A stretch of DNA of 11,156 nt from WQUF01 sp031549885 (GTDB lineage: Bacteria; Bacillota; Clostridia; Clostridiales; Clostridiaceae), in assembly GCA_031549885.1 (NCBI GenBank), contig JAVBPD010000106.1, positions 1 to 11,156 on the forward strand, written 5' to 3'. Position 1 is the first letter of the stretch. The number at the start of each line of letters is the position of its first letter. Under the pieces are notes generated by a model, which was not told the DNA's origin, ran no database searches, and saw nothing but the letters and a program-made list of their open reading frames with translations. This document shows, one piece after another, positions 5,313-11,156 of the stretch. Both the position numbers and the translations under genes were made by a program.

Positions 5313-6784
5313 AAAATATCAATTGTATCATACAATTTTTTATACTTTTCATATTGTTTTTTATATTCTCTATGTTTATCTTCTCTTGGAAAATATGTAT
5401 TTCCTAAAGATATAAAAATGTTTAAAGCTTCATTTATATCTTTATAAACTCCTGTAGATACTCCTGCAAGCATTATGCTGCCTAATGTACCAGATTGCAC
5501 AGCCCCAATTGTTGTAACAGGAATATTAAAAATATCTGCTTTCATTTGAAGCCATACACCAGATGTGGCTCCACCTCCTGTTGCTCTGATACTTTTAATT
5601 TCTATACCTGATTTTTTTAAATGGTCTATATTAAGAAGCATTTCATAAGTGACACCTTCCATAAGCCCATGGTAAATGTCAATTGAAGAAGTTTCTGTTG
5701 TAAGACCTAATATAGCACCCTTTATTTCAGCATTCATATGAGGTGTTGCCGCACCTGAAAAATGAGGTATAATTAAAAGCCCTGAAGGTCCATCTTTAAC
5801 TTTCTCGTTAAATATTTCATAGGGATTTTTTCCAGTGCATTTAATAATTTTAGCTTCCTCATAAGCTATTTTATCTCTGTACCATTTTAAAAGAGCTCCT
5901 CCAGTAAATGTATAAGCATAAGTTAAATAAGTCCCCTTTTTTATATAAGGCACAACAACATATCCAGCATTATAAAAAGAATTATCAGATGGAATATTTT
6001 TAAACATAGTAGTGATGCATTCAACTGTTCCTATACCATCAACAGCTTCCCCTATTTCTAAAATTCCTGTACCAACTGCTGCAGCAAATTGGTCTTGTCC
6101 TGCAGTTATTACTTTTATACCTCTTGGAATATTTAAAGAATCTGCTATATGATCTTTAATTTCACCTACAATTTCTCCATCTGGCACTGGTTCTGGAAGC
6201 ATTTCCATTTCAATTTCTAAAAAGTCAAAAAACGGTTTATAAAACTTTAAATTATTTATATCAAAGCCCAATGTCCTTGTGGCAAGAGAATAAGGTATCT
6301 TTGATACACCTGTCAATAAAAATCCAATAAAATCCCCCATTAAACAAATTCGTTTAGCTTTTTTAAGGATATCTGGATTATTTTCTTTAATCCACATAAG
6401 TTTAGGCAATGAATACATAAGGTGAGGGCTCACCCCTGTTATTTTAGTGATAAATTCTTTTCCAAATTCAGAAATAAGCCTATTGCATTGATCCTCTCCT
6501 CTTTTATCTGTGTAGAGTATAGCATTCATAAGCGGTTTATCATCCTCAGAAAGCAAAACAAATGTTTCTCCAAAGGATGTTATGCCAATAGCCTTTAAAT
6601 CATAGCATTCCTTTGATGCCTTTAAAATAATGCTTTTTACGCACTGCCAAATATATAAACCATCTATTTCATTTATATTGTCTCTCTCATATTCCTCATA
6701 AACTTCTTTTACTAGCCTGCCATTTTCTTCATAAATAGTAATTTTACATCCTGTTGTGCCAATATCAATTCCACCTAATTTCAT
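5303..6784 (-). CDS. FGGY-family carbohydrate kinase, xylulokinase-like
   Basis: A 493-residue, full-length FGGY kinase that phosphorylates a sugar or polyol with ATP in the cytoplasm. Domain I opens with the phosphate loop GGIDIGTTGCK (4-14). The catalytic base is D231 in TAGQDQFAAAVGTG. Domain II holds the nucleotide-binding ATGGGATSGVWLQMKADIF (401-419) and the closing GTLGSIMLAGVSTG (432-445). The layout and length are nearest to xylulokinase-type members, but FGGY substrates cannot be told from motifs. The gene starts 4 nt after the aldolase stop, with its ribosome site (AAGGTGAT, 6788-6795) covering that stop, so translation is coupled. Being last in an operon with a class II ketose-phosphate aldolase, it most likely supplies a ketose phosphate to that enzyme. 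No isomerase or transporter is seen beside it. Confidence 0.9.
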   Translation of the reverse strand: MKLGGIDIGTTGCKITIYEENGRLVKEVYEEYERDNINEIDGLYIWQCVKSIILKASKECYDLKAIGITSFGETFVLLSEDDKPLMNAILYTDKRGEDQCNRLISEFGKEFITKITGVSPHLMYSLPKLMWIKENNPDILKKAKRICLMGDFIGFLLTGVSKIPYSLATRTLGFDINNLKFYKPFFDFLEIEMEMLPEPVPDGEIVGEIKDHIADSLNIPRGIKVITAGQDQFAAAVGTGILEIGEAVDGIGTVECITTMFKNIPSDNSFYNAGYVVVPYIKKGTYLTYAYTFTGGALLKWYRDKIAYEEAKIIKCTGKNPYEIFNEKVKDGPSGLLIIPHFSGAATPHMNAEIKGAILGLTTETSSIDIYHGLMEGVTYEMLLNIDHLKKSGIEIKSIRATGGGATSGVWLQMKADIFNIPVTTIGAVQSGTLGSIMLAGVSTGVYKDINEALNIFISLGNTYFPREDKHREYKKQYEKYKKLYDTIDILKA

Positions 6785-6787
6785 TAT

Positions 6788-6795
6788 ATCACCTT
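6788..6795 (-). promoter_or_regulatory. Ribosome binding site of the kinase overlapping the aldolase stop
   Basis: On the minus strand AAGGTGAT contains the aldolase TGA and precedes the kinase ATG by 3 nt (AAGG core about 7 nt away). This arrangement implies translational coupling. Confidence 0.7.
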
Positions 6796-7643
6796 GAGAA
6801 TATTTTCATGGCAGACTTTACATTTTCCTTCATGGCATTTTGTGAAACTTTAGCTATATCATGAAAATAAATATTAAGGTTTTCATTATTTTTATTTATA
6901 TAACTTCTTACAGCTTCTCCACCTGCTTTTGACATATATGTATAATAATTAATTTTTCTAACTCCACTTTCAATAGCCTTTTTATAATTTTCTTCGCTTA
7001 CACCTGAACCACCATGCATGACTATTGGCACCATTATCTTTTCCCTAACCCTTTCAACTATTGAAAAATCAAGCTTAGGTTCTTTTAAATATAATCCATG
7101 CACCGTTCCAAAAGAACAAGCAAGCGCATCTACATTGGTATTAATTACAAATCTATAAGCATCATCTGGATCGGTGTAAATTTGCCCTTCATCCTCATTT
7201 TCATCATTTTTAATGCCAAGTTCCATTTTGCCCATAACGCCAATTTCACCTTCTAAAGCTGCACCTTTTTCCTTAGCCATTTTAATAACTAACCTTGTAT
7301 TAGACACATTCTCATCAAAAGGCAAAGTAGATCCATCATACATAATTCCTGTAAAACCTATATCTAAAGCACTTTTAGCATATGAAATATCATTGCAGTG
7401 GTCTAAATGAACGCATATAGGAACATTAGATTTTTTAGCACAAGAAAGCATTGCAGGTCCTATAATATGAATTGGAACAAATTCTTCATGTCCTTGTGCA
7501 TGTGATATTATAACAGGACAGTTTAATTCTTCTGCAGCTTCAATTATTGCAAGCAAACTTGAAATGTTAGGAGCATTGAAAGCACCAACAGCAATCTTAT
7601 CTCTTTCTGCAATTTCTAAAATTTCCTTTAAATTTAATAACAT
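6789..7643 (-). CDS. Class II (zinc-dependent) fructose/tagatose-bisphosphate-type aldolase
   Basis: A 284-residue protein of the FbaA/GatY/KbaY family, which reversibly cleaves a ketose phosphate to dihydroxyacetone phosphate and an aldehyde. Key residues match GatY closely: catalytic D81 and zinc ligand H82 in VHLDHCND (78-85), zinc ligands H182 (GTVHG) and H210 (MHGGSG, phosphate-binding GGSG 211-214), and EGEIGVMGKM at 131-140. The usual NIDTD or NVATE segment after the last strand reads INYYTYMS (231-238), a departure at the site that contacts substrate phosphate, so the substrate may not be a standard hexose bisphosphate. It begins 18 nt after the HAD stop; the ribosome site is weak (AGAAG, about 11 nt upstream), so its translation may depend on the gene before it. 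It is coupled to the kinase downstream. Specific substrate not assignable. Confidence 0.9.
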   Translation of the reverse strand: MLLNLKEILEIAERDKIAVGAFNAPNISSLLAIIEAAEELNCPVIISHAQGHEEFVPIHIIGPAMLSCAKKSNVPICVHLDHCNDISYAKSALDIGFTGIMYDGSTLPFDENVSNTRLVIKMAKEKGAALEGEIGVMGKMELGIKNDENEDEGQIYTDPDDAYRFVINTNVDALACSFGTVHGLYLKEPKLDFSIVERVREKIMVPIVMHGGSGVSEENYKKAIESGVRKINYYTYMSKAGGEAVRSYINKNNENLNIYFHDIAKVSQNAMKENVKSAMKIFSR

Positions 7644-7661
7644 ATTTGCACATCTTCTTTC

Positions 7662-8309
7662 TTATAGATTTTTAAAAAATTTATTTTTAAATAAGTCCTC
7701 TATATTCTCAAAAACAGGCACACCACATACTGTAAGCCTTTCTTTATTTTGATGACCATTTGCAACTAATATGCAATCAATACCTATGGCTTTTGACACT
7801 TCAAAATCATGAGTTGTGTCACCTATTAACACTGCTTTTTTAGGCACTTCTTTTTTAATCCACTCTACTGCAATTTCAACTTTGCTAAATGCATAAATAT
7901 TATCAAGACCTAGAATATCATCAAAATATTCTACAATTCCAAGACCTTTAACTTGATTCTTTAACATTCCTCTTTCTGTAGCTGAAAGAATTATCTGTCT
8001 AATCCCCTTAGATTTAATTTTATAAAGTGCTTCTTCAATACCATCGTGAAGCTTTGACAATTTAGAAAATTCTAGATATTGCTCAACCCACTCATGAGCA
8101 ACTTCATTATAATCTTCTCTTTCAAAATCATGTCCAAGCTTTGTATAATAATCTTTTATTGGAAAACAAAATATATTTTTATATATATTTATGTCCTGTA
8201 TAAGTGGCATATTTCGTCTTTTAAGTAAAACATTTTCACTGTCTATTACTGCTTCAATATCGTTCAAAATTGTACCATTAAAATCCCATATTATGTGAGA
8301 ATATTCCAT
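7662..8309 (-). CDS. HAD-superfamily hydrolase (phosphoglycolate-phosphatase-like) with DxN motif I
   Basis: A 215-residue HAD protein with an inserted helical cap (about residues 17-85) as in phosphoglycolate phosphatases and beta-phosphoglucomutases. Motif I is WDFNGTI: nucleophile D9, but the second acidic residue is N11. Motif II is ILSATE (S109), motif III K143, motif IV IGDTTHD (D164, D168). In standard phosphatases the residue two after the nucleophile is an Asp acting as acid/base; an Asn there occurs in a recognised set of 'D-W/F-NGT' HAD proteins, and its effect on activity is unclear. The ATG follows GAGGG (8316-8320) with 6-nt spacing. It is the first gene of the operon with the aldolase and kinase, so a role on a phosphorylated intermediate or damaged metabolite of that pathway is a fair guess. 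Confidence 0.85.
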   Translation of the reverse strand: MEYSHIIWDFNGTILNDIEAVIDSENVLLKRRNMPLIQDINIYKNIFCFPIKDYYTKLGHDFEREDYNEVAHEWVEQYLEFSKLSKLHDGIEEALYKIKSKGIRQIILSATERGMLKNQVKGLGIVEYFDDILGLDNIYAFSKVEIAVEWIKKEVPKKAVLIGDTTHDFEVSKAIGIDCILVANGHQNKERLTVCGVPVFENIEDLFKNKFFKNL

Positions 8310-8336
8310 TTAAATCCCTCACTTCATTATTAATCT

Positions 8337-8366
8337 TTTACAATAATTATATCAATATGCTATTAT
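8337..8366 (+). promoter_or_regulatory. Promoter of the aldo/keto reductase gene
   Basis: TTTACA (8337-8342) and TATTAT (8361-8366) are 18 nt apart, with the TG extension at 8358-8359. Transcription would begin near 8373, shortly before the AGGAGG site at 8390-8395. Confidence 0.5.
8346..8354 (-). promoter_or_regulatory. Extended -10 promoter of the HAD-aldolase-kinase operon
   Basis: The minus strand reads TGATATAAT, a perfect -10 with TG extension, 37-45 nt upstream of the HAD ATG. No good -35 is seen. It lies inside the spacer of the opposing reductase promoter, so both cannot be occupied at once. Confidence 0.5.
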
Positions 8367-8400
8367 TATTAATATACAGAAAAAATTTTAGGAGGAAAAA

Positions 8401-9426
8401 ATGAAGAAAATTATACTAGGCAAAACAGAAATAATCACTTGCAAAAATGCTTTTGGCGCACTTCCAATTCAAAGAGTGACTTTTGAATATGCTACAATGC
8501 TTTTAAAAAAAGCATATAAATTCGGTTTTACATTTTTTGACACAGCCAGAAGTTATTCAGATAGCGAAGAAAAAATTGGTCTTGCACTTTCAGATGTTCG
8601 TAAAAATATTTTTATAGCTACAAAAACTCCTTCAACTACTGTAGATGGTTTTTGGAAAGATCTTGAAACTAGCTTATCTATGTTAAAAACAGATTACGTT
8701 GATATATATCAATTTCACAATCCTAGTTTTTGCCCTAGACCTAATGATGGAACAGGTTTATACGAAGCAATGCTTGAAGCTAAAAGGCTAGGTAAAATAA
8801 GATTTATAGGAATATCAAACCACAGGTTTAGAGTTGCAGAGCAAGCAGTGCGCTCTGGATTATATGACATTCTTCAATTCCCATTTTCATATCTTGCGTC
8901 AGATAAGGACATTGAAATTATAAACCTCTGCAAAGAAATGAATGTTGGCGTTATCGCTATGAAATCTCTATCAGGAGGCTTAATAACAAAATCACATGCT
9001 GCCTTTGCATGGCTTGATCAATACGATAATGTGTTGCCAATTTGGGGAATACAAAGGGAAGCTGAACTTGATGAATTCATCTCTTATATGGATAATCCAC
9101 CTATTTTAAATGATGAAACATTAGAATTAATAAATAAAGATAGAGAAGAATTAATGGGTAACTTTTGTAGAGGTTGTGGTTATTGCATGCCTTGCCCTTT
9201 GGGAATTGAAATAAATAATTGTGCCAGAATGACACAATTAATACGTAGAAGCCCTTCTGAAAATTGGTTAAGCGATAACGGTCAGAAGATGATGCTAAAC
9301 ATTGAAAATTGTATAGAATGTGGACAGTGTCGTGAAAAATGCCCTTATGGACTTGATACTCCAAATCTCCTTAAGAAAAATTTAGAAGATTATAAAAATA
9401 TACTCAGTGGAAAAATTTCTGTATAG
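8401..9426 (+). CDS. Aldo/keto reductase with C-terminal 4Fe-4S dicluster domain
   Basis: A 341-residue protein. Residues 1-245 are the AKR barrel with the full catalytic tetrad D47, Y52 (DTARSYSDSEEKIG), K75 and H106 (YQFHNP). Residues 250-330 add a ferredoxin-like domain with two cysteine sets: C256, C259, C262, C265-Pro and C304, C307, C310, C314-Pro, enough for two 4Fe-4S clusters. AKRs reduce carbonyls with NAD(P)H; in this iron-sulfur subclass the clusters suggest an extra electron route, perhaps to ferredoxin or a flavoprotein. The substrate is unknown. The start is fixed by AGGAGG 5 nt upstream. It diverges from the HAD-aldolase-kinase operon with an overlapping promoter, so it may act on the aldehyde or sugar handled there. 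Ends in a strong terminator. Confidence 0.92.
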   Translation: MKKIILGKTEIITCKNAFGALPIQRVTFEYATMLLKKAYKFGFTFFDTARSYSDSEEKIGLALSDVRKNIFIATKTPSTTVDGFWKDLETSLSMLKTDYVDIYQFHNPSFCPRPNDGTGLYEAMLEAKRLGKIRFIGISNHRFRVAEQAVRSGLYDILQFPFSYLASDKDIEIINLCKEMNVGVIAMKSLSGGLITKSHAAFAWLDQYDNVLPIWGIQREAELDEFISYMDNPPILNDETLELINKDREELMGNFCRGCGYCMPCPLGIEINNCARMTQLIRRSPSENWLSDNGQKMMLNIENCIECGQCREKCPYGLDTPNLLKKNLEDYKNILSGKISV

Positions 9427-9438
9427 AGCAATTTAGTT

Positions 9439-9491
9439 AAAAAGAGCTACTTTTAATAGTTTTATTATCCATTAAACATAGCTCTTTTTTT
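9439..9491. terminator. Bidirectional terminator between the reductase and MFS genes
   Basis: A perfect 11-bp outer stem (9439-9449 with 9479-9489) with an inner 6-bp stem (9452-9457, 9471-9476) and T7 on the plus strand. The mirror strand also ends in T5, so it can serve the convergent MFS gene, whose stop is at 9503. Confidence 0.85.
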
Positions 9492-9502
9492 AGATAAATA
9501 TT

Positions 9503-10798
9503 TTATTTTATTTTAATCTTTTTTAAGCTTAAAAATCTAAGGAAAAAAATCAACGATGCAATAAGTTTAAGGCATCCAATAATTATAAATGCTGTATAAA
9601 TCCCTACCGTTTCAACAATAACATTGGAAACAATAGGAGTGATAAATAGCATAGTATTTACTAATATAGAATGTATCCCTATATAAAAGATCTTTTTATC
9701 GTGATCTGAGCTTTCTAAAACTTCATTTAATATACATACATTTATTCCTGCTATACCAATTCCTTGCAATATATTTGCCACTATTATTGTGTATATGTTT
9801 TTTGATATAAAATATACAAATGGTACCAAAGCTATTATAAATGATGATAAAAAAAGTGTATAATAATTGCCCTTACGTTTAATCACTTTATTCCATTTGT
9901 TATATACTAAAAATGCAATCATTGATGTTATTATTATAAGAATGGATAGCCACAGTTCATTAATTTTTAAATACGATATTTGATATACTGAAAATGCTGG
10001 CCCTTCTAATAAAAAGGCAAAGTGAAAAAATAATGAACAGGGTATAAATATTAAAAACCTTTTATTATTTAATATGGAATGAATGCCATCTTTTAATTTC
10101 ACTCTATTATTTGATGTATGTGTTAATTCTTTCATGTCGTATATTGCTTTAATTTCGAAAAATCCAAAAACAAATCCAATTACAAATAAAACTTGATAAA
10201 TCCTTACAATAGTCTCATTTGGAAGATTTCTTGATGTTAATAATATGGATAATAAAATTAAAACAATAACCTGGCTTAAAGCGGAAAATTTGCTCTTATG
10301 AGATAAGGCTGAAGACCTATCTTCTTCAGTGAAAGTATCTCCAATAAAGCTTTGAAAGGCTGTACTTCCTATAGCATCAGGAATGCTCATAATAGATGAT
10401 ACTATTAAAAATGCCCATGTAGAAATTTTGCTCGACAAAAACGGTATAACAGCTAGGATGAGCAAAAAACCCCTAGATAAAAGCAAATACTTTACCATAG
10501 TCATCTTTTTATTTTTACTTCCGTTTGTTATAATTATAGCAGGAATGGTGGCTATAAGGGCTGCAAGTCCTATAAATGAATTATACCAAAATATTTGATC
10601 ATCTGTCCCACCAATTCTTATTAAAAATTTTGGAGTAAAAGCCTTTGCACAGTTAAACATCAAAGTAAAGAAAATTCCATTTAAAATAAAATGTTTTAAA
10701 TTGTCGTCAGCTTTAAAAAAGCCTTTAATATTTTTAAAATGTCTCATCAATAAATAACCAGTTCTTTCCTTTAGATTGGTAAAAAAATTTACGCACAT
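9503..10798 (-). CDS. Major facilitator superfamily (MFS) transporter
   Basis: A 431-residue (414 from an inner ATG) integral membrane protein with about 12 hydrophobic helices in two halves, split by a charged loop near residues 218-245 (KELTHTSNNRVKLKDG). A soluble N-terminal part (about 35 residues) precedes helix 1, which begins HFILNGIFFTLMF. The pattern fits MFS carriers of the drug/solute-efflux kind found in clostridia. I see no substrate motif. The start is doubtful: the ATG at 10798 has no ribosome site and coincides with the predicted transcription start of the promoter at 10805-10832. The next ATG (codon 18, 10745-10747) begins MRHFKNIKGFFKADD, a natural-looking start, but its ribosome site is also poor. 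The gene is alone on its strand and its role in the neighbouring pathway is unproven. Confidence 0.85.
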   Translation of the reverse strand: MCVNFFTNLKERTGYLLMRHFKNIKGFFKADDNLKHFILNGIFFTLMFNCAKAFTPKFLIRIGGTDDQIFWYNSFIGLAALIATIPAIIITNGSKNKKMTMVKYLLLSRGFLLILAVIPFLSSKISTWAFLIVSSIMSIPDAIGSTAFQSFIGDTFTEEDRSSALSHKSKFSALSQVIVLILLSILLTSRNLPNETIVRIYQVLFVIGFVFGFFEIKAIYDMKELTHTSNNRVKLKDGIHSILNNKRFLIFIPCSLFFHFAFLLEGPAFSVYQISYLKINELWLSILIIITSMIAFLVYNKWNKVIKRKGNYYTLFLSSFIIALVPFVYFISKNIYTIIVANILQGIGIAGINVCILNEVLESSDHDKKIFYIGIHSILVNTMLFITPIVSNVIVETVGIYTAFIIIGCLKLIASLIFFLRFLSLKKIKIK

Positions 10799-10804
10799 AA
10801 AGTT

Positions 10805-10832
10805 ATTTTATCAAATATTCTATAAGTTTCAA
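10805..10832 (-). promoter_or_regulatory. Promoter of the MFS gene
   Basis: On the minus strand TTGAAA (10827-10832) and TAAAAT (10805-10810) are 16 nt apart, each with one mismatch to consensus. Transcription would start close to 10798. Confidence 0.55.
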
Positions 10833-10894
10833 AACATTTTTATTATTTTAATCTATAATATTTATTTTATGTATTTTTACTATAAGAATATTAT

Positions 10895-10933
10895 AAAATA
10901 ATGCTTCATATAATTAAGTGAGGCATTATTTTT
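10895..10933. terminator. Terminator-like hairpin just upstream of the last gene's ribosome site
   Basis: A 14-bp stem with one G-U pair (10895-10908 with 10919-10932), 10-nt loop, then a T5 tract ending at 10933, only 2 nt before the AAGGAG of the next gene. No plus-strand gene precedes it closely; the MFS gene points away. It may be a bidirectional insulator or, if transcription starts upstream (a TATAAT lies at 10854-10859), a leader attenuator. Confidence 0.6.
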
Positions 10934-10946
10934 ATAAGGAGTATAT

Positions 10947-11156
10947 ATGGCAAAAAAGAAAAAAGTAATAAAACCAGAACCAAAAATGATAATAAATCAA
11001 GGAGATGACCTTCTTCCTGAAAAATATGTGGAAAATGACCCTCGCAGACCTAAATTTGAACAAATTGAAGTAGAACCTTTTTCAGAAGAATATTTGGAAA
11101 TTCAAAGAAAAAATCAAGAGAGAATTTTAAGAAGAAGAATTGATAATTTTTCAAAT
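10947..11156 (+). CDS. Unrecognised charged protein, C-terminus cut by window edge
   Basis: The first 70 codons are open to the end of the window. The ATG follows AAGGAG (10936-10941) with 5-nt spacing. The protein opens with a lysine run (MAKKKKVIKPEPK), continues acidic and polar (DDLLPEKYVENDPRRPKFEQIEVEPF) and becomes a basic, probably helical stretch (YLEIQRKNQERILRRRID). No signal peptide, membrane segment or known motif is visible. I do not recognise it. The length and spacing of the start make it a real gene, but no function can be offered. Confidence 0.65.
   Translation, partial: MAKKKKVIKPEPKMIINQGDDLLPEKYVENDPRRPKFEQIEVEPFSEEYLEIQRKNQERILRRRIDNFSN

Noticed and set aside
7213..7752. 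Two plus-strand open frames across the aldolase and HAD genes
   Set aside because: Antisense to clear enzyme genes with intact catalytic motifs; no sign of independent coding.
9101..9364. Minus-strand open frame inside the reductase gene
   Set aside because: Antisense to the Fe-S cysteine domain; no support of its own.
10383..10598. Plus-strand open frame inside the MFS gene
   Set aside because: Antisense shadow of transmembrane coding sequence.
1..11156. Mobile element or phage origin for the duplicated protease region
   Set aside because: No transposase, integrase, terminal inverted repeats or target-site duplications found at the unit edges.

Overview
The window is strongly AT-rich, has compact genes with AGGAG-type ribosome binding sites, and carries a Fur-superfamily regulator with PerR residues, a cluster-bearing aldo/keto reductase and S8 protease genes typical of anaerobic Firmicutes. 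I read it as a chromosomal segment of a Clostridium-like organism. I see no rRNA, tRNA, CRISPR array, transposase or phage gene.

Left part (1-3320). A truncated PlsC-type acyltransferase gene runs off the left edge on the minus strand. Divergent from it is a membrane-anchored metallo-beta-lactamase-fold protein like the C-terminal domain of ComEC. Then come perR with candidate autoregulatory boxes, a six-helix membrane protein of LiaF-like look, and an XRE regulator with a C-terminal domain resembling an S24 (LexA/CI) fold. perR, the membrane protein and the XRE gene each end at a convincing hairpin terminator, so they look monocistronic.

Middle (3320-5302). A complete subtilisin-like S8 protease with its prodomain but no visible signal peptide lies on the minus strand. 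Directly downstream is a 99-codon gene encoding only a second, diverged copy of that prodomain. The two copies share their leader sequence. DNA homology of the small gene continues past its stop codon after a 1-nt deletion, so it arose by tandem duplication and truncation. Whether it is decay or a free-standing propeptide-type inhibitor is the most interesting question here. Between the XRE terminator and the small gene (3320-3533) I see no gene, only AT-rich DNA, a perfect 17-bp dyad at 3441-3457 and a short GC-richer patch.

Right part (5284-9491). A tight minus-strand operon encodes a HAD-family hydrolase, a class II (zinc) ketose-phosphate aldolase and an FGGY sugar kinase; the kinase is translationally coupled to the aldolase. 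Diverging from it, with overlapping promoters, is an aldo/keto reductase with a C-terminal 4Fe-4S dicluster domain. Together they look like a small sugar or polyol catabolic module of unknown substrate: kinase, then aldol cleavage, with the phosphatase-like and reductase enzymes handling intermediates. No transporter, isomerase or dedicated regulator is in view.

Right edge (9492-11156). An MFS transporter (minus) converges on the reductase gene across a shared bidirectional terminator. The start of an unrecognised, highly charged plus-strand protein runs off the right edge and is preceded by a terminator-like hairpin right before its ribosome binding site.
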